Origin: Theobroma cacao
Taxonomy: Eukaryota; Streptophyta; Magnoliopsida; Malvales; Malvaceae
Assembly (NCBI RefSeq): GCF_000208745.1
Contig: NC_030852.1
Span: 120,902 to 184,901, forward strand
Direction of reading: 5' to 3'
DNA length: 64,000 bases
Shown here: one piece after another, positions 1 through 12,866 of the stretch
Layout: the number at the start of each line of letters is the position of its first letter
Numbering within the stretch: the stretch's first letter is position 1
The notes under the pieces: model-generated
Database searches by the model: none
The model's input: only the letters and a program-made list of their open reading frames with translations
Told to the model about the DNA's origin: nothing
Position numbers and translations under genes: made by a program

Positions 1-4
1 GTTG

Positions 5-16
5 CTCTAATACCAA
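5..16 (-). other. tRNA-primer binding site (PBS) of an LTR retrotransposon
   Basis: On the minus strand this reads TGGTATTAGAGC, one base away from the usual plant initiator-Met PBS TGGTATCAGAGC. It lies directly next to a TGTCAC terminus at position 18. The interior of the element would therefore lie to the left, outside the window, with its 5' LTR running rightwards from 18. This is inferred from the motif and the abutting TG...-type end only. Confidence 0.65.
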
Positions 17-17
17 C

Positions 18-890
18 TGTCACGAGCTTGGAACTTTAGCCAAGTTCTATGCGACATTGAAGTCTCATGTTCGTAAGATTAAGCAAGCCTAAATGAGGTT
101 TCTTGATGTTTGATACGGAAATGTAAAGTAAATAAATATGAAGAAAGAGACTGAGGAGAATAAATAAGTATTATTACTCCAATGAGAGAAAAACAAAGTA
201 CTTAAGATCTAAGCACAAAGTAAATTGCTTGATGAAAAGAAAAGTCTACCTGCGGTGGCTATTTATAGCCTCTAACCTACTTAGGGTGCAAGTAAAATAA
301 AATAAGAAAATATCTAACTTAGGTTTCCTTGGTATGCAAGTAAAGTAAACTTATAACTAAAGAAATAATATTCCCTAGCTTGGTGAGCAAGTATCCAACC
401 TTAACTTTAGCCTAAGGAGTACGACTCCCATGTAGCCCGTGTGGCTCCTCCAAACTGCTTCTACCCTTAGTGCTCAGGAACAGTTGTGCTGGTTCGACAG
501 TGGTGCACCCTGCGTGTGCACGGCCTACAGGTGCACTGGGTACAGCCTGTTAATTCACCAAGGATGCGCTTATGCGTGGCTGCCCTAGCCGAAAGCCTAA
601 ATTTTAAGCACTAAGGTTTTCCTGGTGCACAGCACACATGCAGCCCAATGTGTGAGGGCATAACCCGCTAGTGCGATATGCACAGCCCAACAGCGCATGC
701 GGCTCGCTAGTGCCCAGGCAGCTTGCGCACAGCCTACACATGCGTGGGCCTTGCGTGTTAGTCAGGGGCGTTGTGGCGCGAAGCGCCTAGAGACATGTCC
801 CGCTATGTGCGCATTGAGAACCCCTCGTCTGCATGCTGGTCCGATGGTTGGTTGGGGTTGGACTCACATGCCGTGTCATTAGGCACATGG
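18..890 (-). mobile_element. LTR of a minus-strand retrotransposon (right end uncertain)
   Basis: The segment begins TGTCACGAGC beside a PBS. It has a minus-strand TATA box (TATAAATA, about 261-268), as expected for an LTR promoter read leftwards. Part of it (about 284-320, GCAAGTAAAATAAA and neighbours) recurs at 32122-32160, and in inverted orientation around 44.75-44.85 kb, so it belongs to a local repeat family. From about 410 to 890 the base composition switches to GC-rich, with diverged short repeats around GCACAGCC; I take this as possible U3 but cannot fix the end. No flanking duplication can be checked because the other end is outside the window. ORFs in the GC-rich part have no recognisable protein. 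Confidence 0.5.
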
Positions 891-1647
891 CAAACAATGT
901 AAAGTACAAATTATAAAATATTTTTATAATTATTTTCTACTACAATTGGGAGGAAAAGAATGGGTAAAAAACAGACATCCATTTCTAACCTATCAGTGAT
1001 AAGGTTTGACCACTATCAATCATAACTAAATCCCATTGCATTTGATCTTGGTGAAAACAACTCATCTACCATAGTCCCCAAAGTAATAAAAACTTAGGTT
1101 ATAGGTTATAGCTCAAAGGAATTTGTATGTACTAAAATAAAACAAAATAGACTTACAAATGTTCGGTTAAACAAAACAATCAATAAATAGTACAGTAAAC
1201 ATTTAATCTATACTATAGATCCTATGAACATTTGTAAAGATTCAAAAATGATTCTTTTAACTCATTAAACATAAAAAATATAAATCGTAAAACCTTTAAT
1301 TAACCAAACTTTATAATTAACATCAATTGAAAACTTATAGTGAAGCAAAATGAATTAGAATTAATTCGAATACCTTAAGCAAAGCTAAGACTTTGTTAGC
1401 ATTTTCACCATCAACCTCTTCTTCAAATCATCACAATACATCAAAATCAACATTTCTACGTAAACCTCCACATCATCACATTCATGATTTCCACTGTATG
1501 AAAAGCTCCTTTCAATCTGTTTTGACTCAACTGCTCGCCAAATAACCTATTTTTCTCTAACAAAACTCTTATGTGCACATCTATTGACACTCTATAGCAA
1601 TCTCTAGAAACTATTGTGAGCCTCACATCACCTGATCCCAACCCTCA
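891..1647. other. AT-rich spacer, no gene seen
   Basis: This is AT-rich sequence between the LTR-like segment and the tandem array. The only ORFs are short and unrecognisable. I see no repeats, tRNA or splice-like structure worth naming. Confidence 0.5.
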
Positions 1648-4600
1648 GTTGTTAAGCTACAAATTTTGAGTTCAGTGAGGAATTTAGCAAGTCAGTTATG
1701 AGTCTTTTTGCGAGATTCTTTAATGGTTTTGGAGTCAAAGGTTTTCTTCTTCAGACATCATTTCAAACAGGATTGTAATTTGGGTGAGTTTAATCAATTG
1801 GAGGAGGAGGAGGAAGAGGAAAAGAAGAGGAAGAAGAGTAGAGACTACTTGCTAATCAAACACATGCAGTAACAAGTACTCAATCTATTGTGCTAAAAAC
1901 AGAGACTAAGTTTATATTTCTCAAAATCAAATACCTTTGACTTGATAAATTACCCAAATTGAAAACTTTTTACTCTAGGATACATGCAGAGAGTTAGATT
2001 GAAATCTCAAATCAACAACCCTTATTTTGGGTGATATCATGTAAATCAACAAGAGAAGGAAGAAACCCACACAAATCAATAGGAGAAGTAGGAAATTTAG
2101 GCAACAAAACCCAAACAAAAAATACTACAAGATTCTCAGGCCAAAACCTCAATAGACGAATGAAGAATAAAATCCTTAAAACCACCATACCTTAGCAAGC
2201 AAAATCTCAAAAGCAACAAAACCCAAGTAGCAGAAGCAAGAAGCCACCACAAACAAAATTGATATCACGGAAATCAACTAGAGAAGCAACAAACCTAAGC
2301 GATGAAACCCACAACCAAAACAGTAGAAAAACCTCAAGCGAAAACCCAAACTGACCCTTATATTCGGAGTGGAAAGACCAAATGAAGAATTTCATGGCAA
2401 AAACCTGAAAATGTCCTCTCACATTCATCAGAATACTAAGACAGGTGTTAGACTTTAGACCCCTTTTTACCTAGTTGTTAAAGTTACAAATTTTGAGTTT
2501 AATAAAGAATTTAGCAACTCAATTATGAATCTTTCTGCAAGATTCTTCGATGGTTTTGGAGTCACAGAAGTGTTCCTCAGACATCATTTCAAACAAGGTT
2601 GTAATTCGGGCAAGTGAATAAGTTGGATGAGAAAAAAGAGGAAGAATAGAGACTGCTTGCTAATCAAACACATGCAGTAACAAGTACTCAATCTATTGTG
2701 TTAGAGATAGAAACTATAATTATGTTTCCCAAAATCACATACCTTTGCCTTGATAAATTGCCCAAATTGAAAACTTTTTACTCTAAGGTACATGCAGAGA
2801 GTCAAGTTGAAATCTCAAATCAACAACCATTGTTCGCAAATCAACAAGAGAAACAAGAAACGCATGCAAATCAATAAGAGAAATAGGAAATCCAGGAGAC
2901 AAAACCTAAAACAAAAACACTAAAAAATTCTCAAACTAAAACCTCAATAGACAAACGAAGAATTGAAACCCTAAAACCACCTCACCCTAGCAAGTAGAAT
3001 CCCAAATGCAACAAAACCGAAGCAACAGATGTAAGAAGCCACCACATAAAAAACTGATATCACGAAAATCAATCAAAGAAGCAACAAACCTAAGCGGCGA
3101 AACCCAAAACCAAAACAGTAGAAAAACCTCAAACATTATCCCAAACTGACCCTTATGTTTGAAGCGGAAATACCAAATGAAGACTTTTATGGCAAAAACC
3201 CGAAAATGTCCTCTTACATTCATCAAAATACTAAGATAGGTGTCAGACTCTAGACCCCTTTGTACCTAGTTGTTAAAGCTACAAATTTTGAGTTTAGTGA
3301 GAAATTTAGCAACTCGATTATGAATCTTTCTGCAAGATTCTTCGATGGTTTTTAGTCACAGAGGTATTCCTCAAACATCATTTCCAACAAGGTTGTAATT
3401 CGGGCAAGTCGAATAAGTTGGAAGAGGAAAAAGAGGAAAGAAGAGGAAAGAGAATAGAGACTACTTGCTAATCAAACACATGCAGTAACAAGTACTCAAT
3501 CTATTGTGCTAGAAACAGAAACTAAGTTTATGTTTATCTAAGCGGCAAAACCTAAAACAAAAACACTAGAAAATTCTCAGGTTGAAACCTCAATAGACAA
3601 ACAAGAATAGAAACCCTAAAACCACCCTGGCCTAGCAAGCAGAATCCCAAATGCAACAAAACCCAAGCAGCAGATTTAAGAAGCCACCACATAGAAAACT
3701 AATATCATGACAATCAATCAAAGAAGCAATAAACCTAAGCGGCGAAACCCAAAACCAAAACAGTAGAAAAACCTCAAGCAAAAACCCAAAATGGCGTTAA
3801 TGTTTTGAGCAAAAAGACCAAATAAAGACTTTCATGGCAAAAACCTGAAAATGTCCTCTTGCATTCATCAAAATACTAGGACAGGTGTCAAACTCTAGAC
3901 CCCTCTATATCCAGTTGTTAAAGCTATAAATTTTGAGTTCAGTGAGAAATTTAGCAACTCGGTTATGAATATTTTTACGAGATTTTTGGATGGTTTTGGA
4001 GCCATGGAGGTGTTCCTCAGACATCATTTTAAACAAGGTTGTAATTCGGGCAAGTTGAATAAGTTGGAAGAGGAAGAAAAGAGGAAAAATAGTAAAGACT
4101 GCATGGTAATCAAACACATGTAGTAACAGGTACTCAATCTATTGTGCTAGAAACAGAGACTAAGTTTATATTTCCTAAAATCACATACCTTTGACTTGAT
4201 AAATTGCCCAAATTGAAAACTTTTTACTTTAAGATACATGCAGAGAGTCAAGTTGAAATCTCAAATCAACAACCCTTATTTCAGGTAAAATCACGTAAAT
4301 CAACAAGAAAAGCAAGAAACTCAAGAAAATCAATAGAAGAAGTAGAAAATCCAAGCAACAAAACCTAAAACAAAGACACTAGGAGATTCTCAAGTCGAAA
4401 CCTCAACAGACGAATGAATAATAAAAACTCCAAAACCACCCTGCCTTGGCAAGTAGAATCCCAAATGCAACAAAACCCAACAGCAGAAGCAAGAAGCCAC
4501 CACATAGAAAATTGATATCACATAAAAATCAACTAGAGAAGCAACAAACCTCACCGACGAAACCTAAAACCAAACAACAGAAAAACCTTAAGCAGAAACC

Positions 4601-6365
4601 TAAATTGACCTTTATATTCGGAGTGGAAAAACCAACTAAAGACTTTCATGGTAAAAACCCAAAAATGTCCCCTTACATTCATTAAAATACTAGGACAGGT
4701 GTCAAACTTTAGACCCCTATGTACCTAGTTGTTAAAGCTACAAATTTTGAGTTTAACAAGGAATTTAGCAACTCGATAATGAATCTTTCTGCAAGATTTT
4801 TTGATGATTTTGGAGTCACGGAGGTGTTTCTCATGATCAATTCAAATAGGGTTGTAATTCGGGCAAGTTGAATAAGTTGAAGGAGGAGGAAGAGGAAGAG
4901 AAAAGGAAAAAAAGTAGAGACTGCTTACTAATCAAACACATGCAGTAACAAGTACTCAATCTATTGTGCTAGAAACAGAAACTAAGTTTATATTTTCCAA
5001 AATCACATACCTTTGACTTGATAAACCGCCCAAATTGAAAACCTTTTACTTTAAAATACATGCAGAGAGTGAGGTTGAAATTTCAAATCAACAACCCTTA
5101 CTTCAAGTGATATCCTGCAAATCAACAAGAGAAGTAAGAAACCCATCCAAATCAATAGGAGAAGCAGGAAATCCAGGCGATAAAACCCAAAACAAAAACA
5201 CTAGAAGATTCTCAAACCGAAACTTCAACAAACGAACGAAGAATAAAAATCCCAAAACCACCCTACCTTGACAAGCAGAATCCCAAATGCAATAAAACCC
5301 AAGCAACAAATGCAAAAAGCCACCACATATAAAATTGATATCACGAAAATCAACCAAAGAAGCAATAAACCTAAGCTGCGAAACCCAAAGCCAAAACAAT
5401 AGAATAACCTCAAGCAGAAACTTAAACTAACCCTTGTGTTCAGAGTGAAAAGACCAAATGAAGACTTTCATGGTAAAAAAGCAAAAATGTCCTCTTACAT
5501 TCATTAAAAGAATAGGACAGGTGTCAAACTCTTGACCCCTCTGTACCTAGTTGTTAAAGCTACAAATTTTGAGTTCAGTGAGGAATTTAGCAACTTGGTT
5601 ATGGGTCTTTCTGCAAGATTCTTTAATGGTTTTGGAGTCACAGAGGTGTTCCTCAAACATCATTTCAAACAGGGTTGTAATTCGGTCAAGTTGAATCAGT
5701 TGGAGAAAGAAGAGGAAAAGAAAAGGAAGGAGAGTAGAGATTGCTTGATAATTAAACACATGTAGTAACAAGTACTCAATCTATTATGTTAGAAACAGAG
5801 ACTAAGTTTATATTTCTCGAAATCACATACCTTTGACTTGATAAATTGCCCAAATTAAAAACTTTTTACTATAAGATACATGTAGAGAGTCTGGTTGAAA
5901 TCTCAAATCAACAACCCTTATTTTGGATGATATCACATAAATCAATAAGAAAAGCAAGAAACCCACACAAAACAATAGGAAAAGCAGGAAATCCAATTGA
6001 CAAAACCCAAAACAACAACACTAGAAGATTCTCAAGCCGAAACCTTAACAGACGAACAAAGAATAGAAACCCCAAAACCACCATACCTTGGCAAGTAGAA
6101 TCCCAAATGCAGCAAAACCCAAGCAACAAATGCAAGACACCACCATATAAAACATTGATATCACGAAAATCAACCAGAGAAGCAACAAACCTAAGCGGCG
6201 AAACCTAAAACCAAAATAACAAAAAAACCTCAAGAAAAAACCCAAACTGACCCTTGTATTCAGAGTGGAAAGACCAAATGAAGACTTTCATGGCAAAAAA
6301 TAAAAACCGTCCTCTTACATTCATCAAAAGATCAAGACAGGTGTCAGACTCTAGATCCCTCTGTA
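1648..6365. repeat. Tandem array of about six ~820-bp units
   Basis: The anchor GTTGTTAAAGCTACAAATTT (with small variation) starts units at 1648, 2474, 3269, 3914, 4728 and 5550, giving spacings of 826, 795, 645, 814 and 822 bases. The third unit lacks about 170 bases around the segment that elsewhere reads ACCTTTGACTTGATAAATTG. All units share the same order of blocks, ending in a segment like GACAGGTGTCAGACTCTAGA. Similarity stops near 6365. Units differ by many point changes and small indels, so the array is not recent. On the minus strand the unit resembles a plant gene leader/intron (T-rich, GGGTTTC and CAAG/GTA-like sites), and a short reading frame of about 40 codons is recognisable in several units but broken in others. 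I know of no family match. Confidence 0.85.
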
Positions 6366-7380
6366 CATGAGATTCATTATATAATAGATATCCAAACTTG
6401 CTACTATTGATATATAAGATAACAATAGTAGATTTAGTTACAAGCGAATTTCAATTGAAATATCCACGAAACATTAGTTGCAAGCAAATTTCAATTGATT
6501 TATCCTTGGATGTTAGGCCATATGAAAAAGGGAAGTGATTCACCTCATCAAACAGATTGCATTTTAATTTTTTTGGCCAAGGAATGAATCTAGCAGATGA
6601 AAACAATGAATTCATGATCATTTTTGACAAATGACAAAGTAAAAATAAAGATGAAATTTACACTAATTAATAACAAAGTAAAAAGGAAGAATTCAAAATA
6701 AAAAAGAAAAAGCGATGGTGCAGGGAATCAATGTTGGATTGAAGCGACCAAGTAGAAGCCTTAGAATTCGATAATTAGAATCGAGTAGACTTAACAACAA
6801 CAAGTATTTAATGTAATATATATAGCTTGAAATATGCAAAAGATTTTGCATTCATCACATCCACCACCTTTACCTTTTAATCTTAATAAGACCATTGATC
6901 CATTCTGTTAGGCTTTTTAACCAACAGTTGATTGTATTCAGGCCATGACATCTACAATCCAATTAATTCAAAACAGCTTTTTTTCATAAAATTCAAATTA
7001 TCTAATTTTTATTTTAATTTTAAAATTAAGAAAGCATTGTCATATTCATTTTACTCTACAGATATTCCAGGAAATAGATGCAAGTAATATGAAAATAAAA
7101 AAATAAAAAAATCATGAGATCTTTGAAGATCAAGAAAGTGATGATGATGAAAAAGAAGAAAAGGACCTCAAACTCTACAAATCTAAAAAACTAGAAGACG
7201 GAGTTGATAGTGGTGGTCAACGTCCACCTTTTCCTGCCTTTGCCCACGTCCTAACTCGTTCCCATTTATATGCTTTAGCAATTGGACGAAAATACCGAAT
7301 GCAAGTCAACATAATTGTATTTTTTTCTTTTCAATAAAATAATATTCTCTTTCTTTTGTTCAGTTTTAAAAAAAATATAT
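6366..7380. other. AT-rich spacer with a 40-bp tandem duplication
   Basis: No gene is visible. Around 6434-6508 a segment starting TTAGTTACAAGCGAATTTC is repeated with a 40-base period. The rest is AT-rich and leads into the left LTR of the copia element. Confidence 0.5.
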
Positions 7381-7739
7381 TGTTATAGAATATGGACACA
7401 TCACACCACACTAGACCAATTCCAATTAGAGTAAATTTGATAAATGATAAAAGTGTTATCCACATTCTAGATATTTCAAGATTCATCTACATGTGGTTAT
7501 TATCTAGGTGATAATGTGGGATTTATCAAGAAGATAATATAATTTAGAAATGTACCTTAGTAGGAGATTGTGATAACCATTGATCTGTAAGGGGCTTCAA
7601 CTATAAATAGGTGGTCACCCTACCCTCATTTTGTATCATAGTTATTTTTCATTCCAAGCATTGCTTTAGTAATACTTAAAGAGCATTCGCTCAATATCTT
7701 TCTTTTCTTCTTGTTTCTATTTTTTTTTTTTTTACAACA
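7381..7739 (+). repeat. 5' LTR of the copia element
   Basis: It is 359 bases with TG...CA ends. It contains a TATA box (TATAAATAGG, about 7604) and ends in a T-rich tract followed by ACAACA. It is a close match in order and spacing to the 3' copy at 12867. Confidence 0.88.
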
Positions 7740-7755
7740 TGTTATCAGCACGATC
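7740..7755 (+). other. PBS-like site of the copia element
   Basis: TGTTATCAGCACGA directly follows the 5' LTR. It resembles the initiator-Met PBS (TGGTATCAGAGC) only partly; I have seen this variant in other plant copia elements, but that is from memory. Confidence 0.55.
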
Positions 7756-8039
7756 ACTAAAAGATGAGGTAATTTTCTTGGTTCTTCATCAACCAATTAG
7801 ATTTTGATTTCATATACCGTCTAGTTAGCTTGAAGCCGACAACAGACTTAAAGCATCCCTTCAACCCCTAAAAAGATGATAGGCCTTCGGGAACCACTGT
7901 AATTGTCATAATTAATTTATAGGTCTACTTTTCAATTTGTAAAATTATTGTAAATATCAAAAAACCCAAGTTCCACATCCTGGAAGTGAGTGAAAGCAAT
8001 TATATGCCCTAGTGCCTTGATGTAGAGTTATTTCTCCAA

Positions 8040-8690
8040 GGGCAAGGTCTTGCTAATGCAATTATTATAGACAAAAAAGCAAATGACAAAAATAAGGCAA
8101 ATGCACAAATCTTCATTCGTCTTCATTTACCTGAGAGCTTAAAGACTCAATATTTATTTGTCCAAGACCCTGAGATCCTATGGACGAGGTTGAAGGAGAG
8201 GTATGATCATACCAAAACAGTTATCCTCATTCAAGCATAGTATGACTAGTAGCATCTCAAGCTGCAAGACTTCAAATCAGTATCCAACTACAACTCAACC
8301 CTATTTGATATTATTTCTAGGCTGGAGTTATGCGGTGCTAAGCTCACTAAATCATAGGTATTAGAGAAAACTTTTTCCACCTTCCATGCTTTAAATATTA
8401 TATTGCAGCAGCAATATCGACAATGTCAATTTAAGACGTACTCAGAGTTGATTTCTGTTCTCTTGATTACAGAGGAGACTAATGAACTGTTACTTAAGAA
8501 CCATGATCTTAGACTCATTGACTCGAAAGCATTGCCTAAAGCAAATGCAAGCTCTAGTAAGAGTATAGGTCGATTTAAGGCCGTGAACATAGGTAAGGGC
8601 ATAACCCATGTAGAGGTGGCGAAAGATTTAACCGCCTTAGGTAATCCAACCTTGGCCCAAATCATGGCAAGGGTAAGAAGCACGTGAAAA
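8040..8690 (+). pseudogene. copia gag remnant
   Basis: Translated fragments read like the plant copia Gag polyprotein: a stretch around LPESLKTQYLFVQDPEILW, then a better preserved part at 8403-8687 with QQQYRQCQFKTYSELISVLL and ETNELLLKNH. Stops interrupt it around 8240 and 8357. No intact CCHC zinc knuckle was found downstream. It once packaged element RNA and is now non-functional. Confidence 0.7.
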
Positions 8691-9183
8691 AGCATGATGA
8701 AAGTATTTACCATCACTATGGCATGACTGGACACTAATCGAGTACCTGTCGCATGCCAAAGCACTTTGTTGATCTATACCAAGCATCCTTGAAAGATAAA
8801 GGCAAGCGTGTTGAGACTTACGTAATTGAGAATGTTACTGCTATGACCAACGTTGTAGCTAACAATGCCTCCGTTAAGATGACTCCCCTTGCTCTTGTAC
8901 AAGCAAAAACATCCTTGGAAGTCTTTGATTTCCTTGAGGATCTTGATAGCCAAGATAAGGTATCAAAATGGTGGAGCACAGCCCAAACTTAGTATCTAAG
9001 GATTTTAATGTTGTCTTCAATTTTTTCTCTTTTTTTGAATGTATTAGTCTTGGTTGATTGTTTCCAAGGAAGAACAATATAGTTATTTAACAAAATTATT
9101 ATGAAATTGATTCCATATTTATTATTTGAAATTTTTAGTCTCAGAACTAATTTGTAAATTTTTATGATACTTGACACCTCAAG

Positions 9184-12100
9184 TTGTCAATACTAGTGCA
9201 AATGGGAACCACCAAGAAAAAGGAAGATGTTTGTTTACTTGACAGTGCAACGACACATACCATTCTTTGTGGCAAGCACTTTTTCTCGAGTGTGACATTA
9301 CGTAAAGCAAATATCCATACAATATCAGGTCCCATTAAGATAATTGATGGCTCCAGGAATGCTACAATAGTTCTACCAAATGGCACCACCTTACATATCA
9401 ATGATGCATTACTAAGCAGTAGATCGAAGAGAAATCTACTTAGCTTTAAAGATGTATGTCGTAATGGGTATGATCTTGAGACAATTTATGAGCAAAATAA
9501 GGAATGCATCTACATCGCTTCTTATAAGATAAGCTAAAAGACCATCCATGAGAAGCTAAAAGCTTTAACTATAGGATTGTATTATGTCACTATTAAAGTT
9601 GTTGAATCCTACGCTACCATGTGTTGAAGACTAGTAAATCTCGATGAGTTTGGACTTTAACATGATCACCTAGGTCACCCGGGAGCTACGATGATGCGTA
9701 GGATAATCTAAAATACTAGAAGATACCCTTTAAAGGATAAAAAGGTTTTGTGTCCAAGGATTATACCTGTGAAACTTGTTCACAAGGAAAGCTCATTACT
9801 AAACCTTTTATGACAAGGTTGATCTTGAATCCTCTTCATTCCTGTAAAGAATTCAGGGGGATATTTGTGGACCAATACAACCAGCAAATGGGCCATTTCA
9901 ATATTTTATGGTATTAGTGAATGCATCTTGTAGTTGGTCCCATGTTTTCCTGTTATCTACCAGCAATGTCACCTTTGCACATTTACTTGCATAGATTACA
10001 AAACTCCAAGCACACTTCCCTAATTATCCAATCAAGAGCATAAAGATGGATAATGTTGGTAAATTTACATCAAAGAGCTTTGATATGTATTATGCTTCAC
10101 TAGGAATCAAGGTTGAGCACCTAGTTTCACATACTCTTACTCAGAATGGATTGACAAAATCCCTAATTAAACACATCCAAGTTATTGCTCATACTTTTTT
10201 ATTAAAGACAAAGCTCAACTCTTCAACGTGGGGACATGTTGTTTTGCATGCGGCAACACTAATTAGATTGTGTCCCCACTACTAACCTCCTGCAATCTCC
10301 CATGCAGGTGATTCTAGTCTATGAACTAGACATTTCACATTTACACACTTTTGGTTGTGCTATACAGGTACTTGTAGCACCGTAAAAAAAAAAGACTAAA
10401 TAGGTCCCCAACGCTGTTTGGGCATTTACTTTGGGTTTTATTCACTATCCATTATTAGGTTCTTGAAACCAATGACAAGTGATCTTTTTACCACCAGATT
10501 TATGGATTGTCATTCGATGATACAGTGTTTCCATCAATTGTGATACCTAAGGCTTCCATGGCTAAGAAGCAAAAACTAGTTGAGAATTTCTCCGGGAAAG
10601 AGAAAAATCTATCCCATTTAGACCCCAAAACTCTTTAATGTTAAAACAAGGTGCAGCATATAATCCATTTACAAACTATTGCCAATAGACTTCTTGACTC
10701 GTTTAATGACACTACCAAGGTCATGAAGTCTCATATTCTAATTGTGAATGCTCCAGCTTCGATTGTTGTTCTTGTAAGATAGGCTAAAATGGATTCAAAT
10801 GGCCCATGTCTGAAATGTGGAAGATCAATAAAATCAAAAGACACTACCCCTTGAAAATGAATGGGGAGGAATCAAGAATTCGCTCTAAAAGAGCCTGGAA
10901 TTAAGCTTGCTCTAGAAAAGCCTATTGCCCCTGAAGAGGCATAAACCCATGAAAAGATCACTGACCTCGAGAATACTAAGATCTCTATTACATATTGTAA
11001 TGAGATTTGGGATTGGAATGAAATAATCATCGATAAGGGTTTTGCACTCTCAATTATTCATGAGACTATGAACGATGATTATGAACTGCAATCTATTATT
11101 AAATGTCGTCAAAGGCAAAATTGGCCCAAGTAGAAGGAAGAAATCCAAGTTGAATTGGCTTTTCTAGCTAAACAAGAGGGTTTCGAACCTGTCGCTTGAA
11201 CCTTGACAATGGAAAACCTATTGGATACAAATGGGTCTTCGTCTAGAATCGAAATGAGAAAAATAAAGTTGTGAGGTATAAAGCTCGATTTTTAGCCCAA
11301 GGCTTATCATAGAGACTTGGGATTGATTATGATAACACATATTCACTTATGATGGATATGATTACTTTTTCTTTCCTTACTAGCCTAGCTATTTTTAAAA
11401 AACTAGAAATGCATCTTATGGACATTGTGACGACATATCCATATGGTTCATTAAACTCTAATATTTATATGAAAATTTTGTAGGGGTTCAAAATGTCTAA
11501 AGTTGCAAAGATCTTTATACGAGTTAAAGCAATCCAGTCGTATGTGCTATCAATGCTTAAGCGAGTACCTAATCAAAGAAGGGCACAAGAATGATCCTAT
11601 TTGTCCATGCGTGTTATTGAGAAATCGAAAACTAGATTTGCTCTGTTAGTAGTTTATGTCGATGATATGAATTTAATTTAAACTTCAAAAGAGTTATCTA
11701 AAACTGTTGAATATTTAAAAAAGGAATTTGAAGTTAAAGATTGGGTAACTTTGTCTTGGTTTAGAGCTTGAGCACAAAGCAAATGGAATACTTGTCCATC
11801 AAGTAGCACACAGTGAGAGATTGCTTAGACGTTTTAACATGGACAAAGCTCACCCATTGATCACCTCTATGGTTATGAGATCTCTTGATCCCCAAAAGTA
11901 CTCATTTCATCTTAAAGAATCTGATAAGGAGATATTTGGTCCTGAAGTACCATATATCAATGCAATTGGGGCTTTGATGTATTTGGCATAATGTATGAGA
12001 CCAAATATCGCTTTTATGATATATTTGTTGGCATATTTTAGTTCTGAGCCAACCTGAAGACACTTGAATAAGATAAAACATATCTTGCGTTATCTCCAAG

Positions 12101-12640
12101 GAACCATAGATTTGGGATTATCTTATTCCAAGGATTCCACTAACTCTGGTTTTGTTGGATACGCTAATGCAAGATATAAATATGATTCGAACAAGGCTCG
12201 CTCTGAAACTAGTTATTTATTTTGCTATAACAACACCGCCATTTCTTTGCGCTCTACTAAGCAAACGCTAGTAGCTACATCCTCCAATCACTCCGAAATT
12301 ATCACTCTATATGAAGCTGGAAAAGAGTGTGTTTGGTTGAGATCCGTTATAATGCATATTCATAATTCCTGTTGTTTAACACCGGTTACAAGTTCTCCCA
12401 CTATAATTTATGAAGATAATGTTGCTTGTGTTACACAAGTCAAGGAAAGATATATTAAAGGTGATAGGACCAAGCATATCTCGTCGAAATTTTTTTATAC
12501 TTACAAACTCTAAGAAAGTCAACAACTTGACATTAAACAAATTCGCTCCACCAATAATCTTATAGATATTTTTACCAAGTCATTGCCAACATCAACATTT
12601 GAGAAATTAGTATATGGTATTGGAATGCGGCAAAAGATTG
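9184..12640 (+). pseudogene. copia pol remnant (protease, integrase, RT, RNase H)
   Basis: The segments are in order. At 9184-9537 is a protease-like part with LLDSATTHTI, where the catalytic D-S-A is visible. Around 9650-9690 is the HLGHPG box of the pre-integrase region. At 10046-10285 is an integrase core fragment (MDNVGKFTS). From about 11215 to 11480 is reverse transcriptase (VVRYKAR, MHLMDIVTTY), and around 11653 the VYVDDM equivalent of the YVDD box. At 12064-12513 is RNase H (YLQGTIDLGL, EAGKECVWLR). Frames change and stops occur throughout, so this is a pseudogene. The integrase-before-RT order places it in Ty1/copia; I do not assign a lineage. Confidence 0.85.
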
Positions 12641-12853
12641 ATTTGCCCCTAGAGTGGCAAAGTATCAATTACCCCAAAATTGGTAAACCCTAGAAGTGAC
12701 AATATGGTTTAATTGAGGGGGTGCAATTATAGACTTAATACACTGTATTCTTTTTCCCTTTTGTCTGATTTTTGTCCCACTAGGTTTTTCCCACTTAAGG
12801 TTTTTAACGAAACAGTAATAGCATGTCTAACTAGGCCACCACAATGGTGTTTC

Positions 12854-12866
12854 GTCCAAAGGGGAT
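12854..12866 (+). other. Polypurine tract of the copia element
   Basis: CCAAAGGGGAT stands immediately before the TGTTAT start of the 3' LTR, the expected position for the plus-strand primer. Confidence 0.7.

Noticed and set aside
697..882. 61-codon plus-strand ORF in the GC-rich block
   Set aside because: The composition is set by short repeats; there is no recognisable domain, and it lies inside the presumed LTR.
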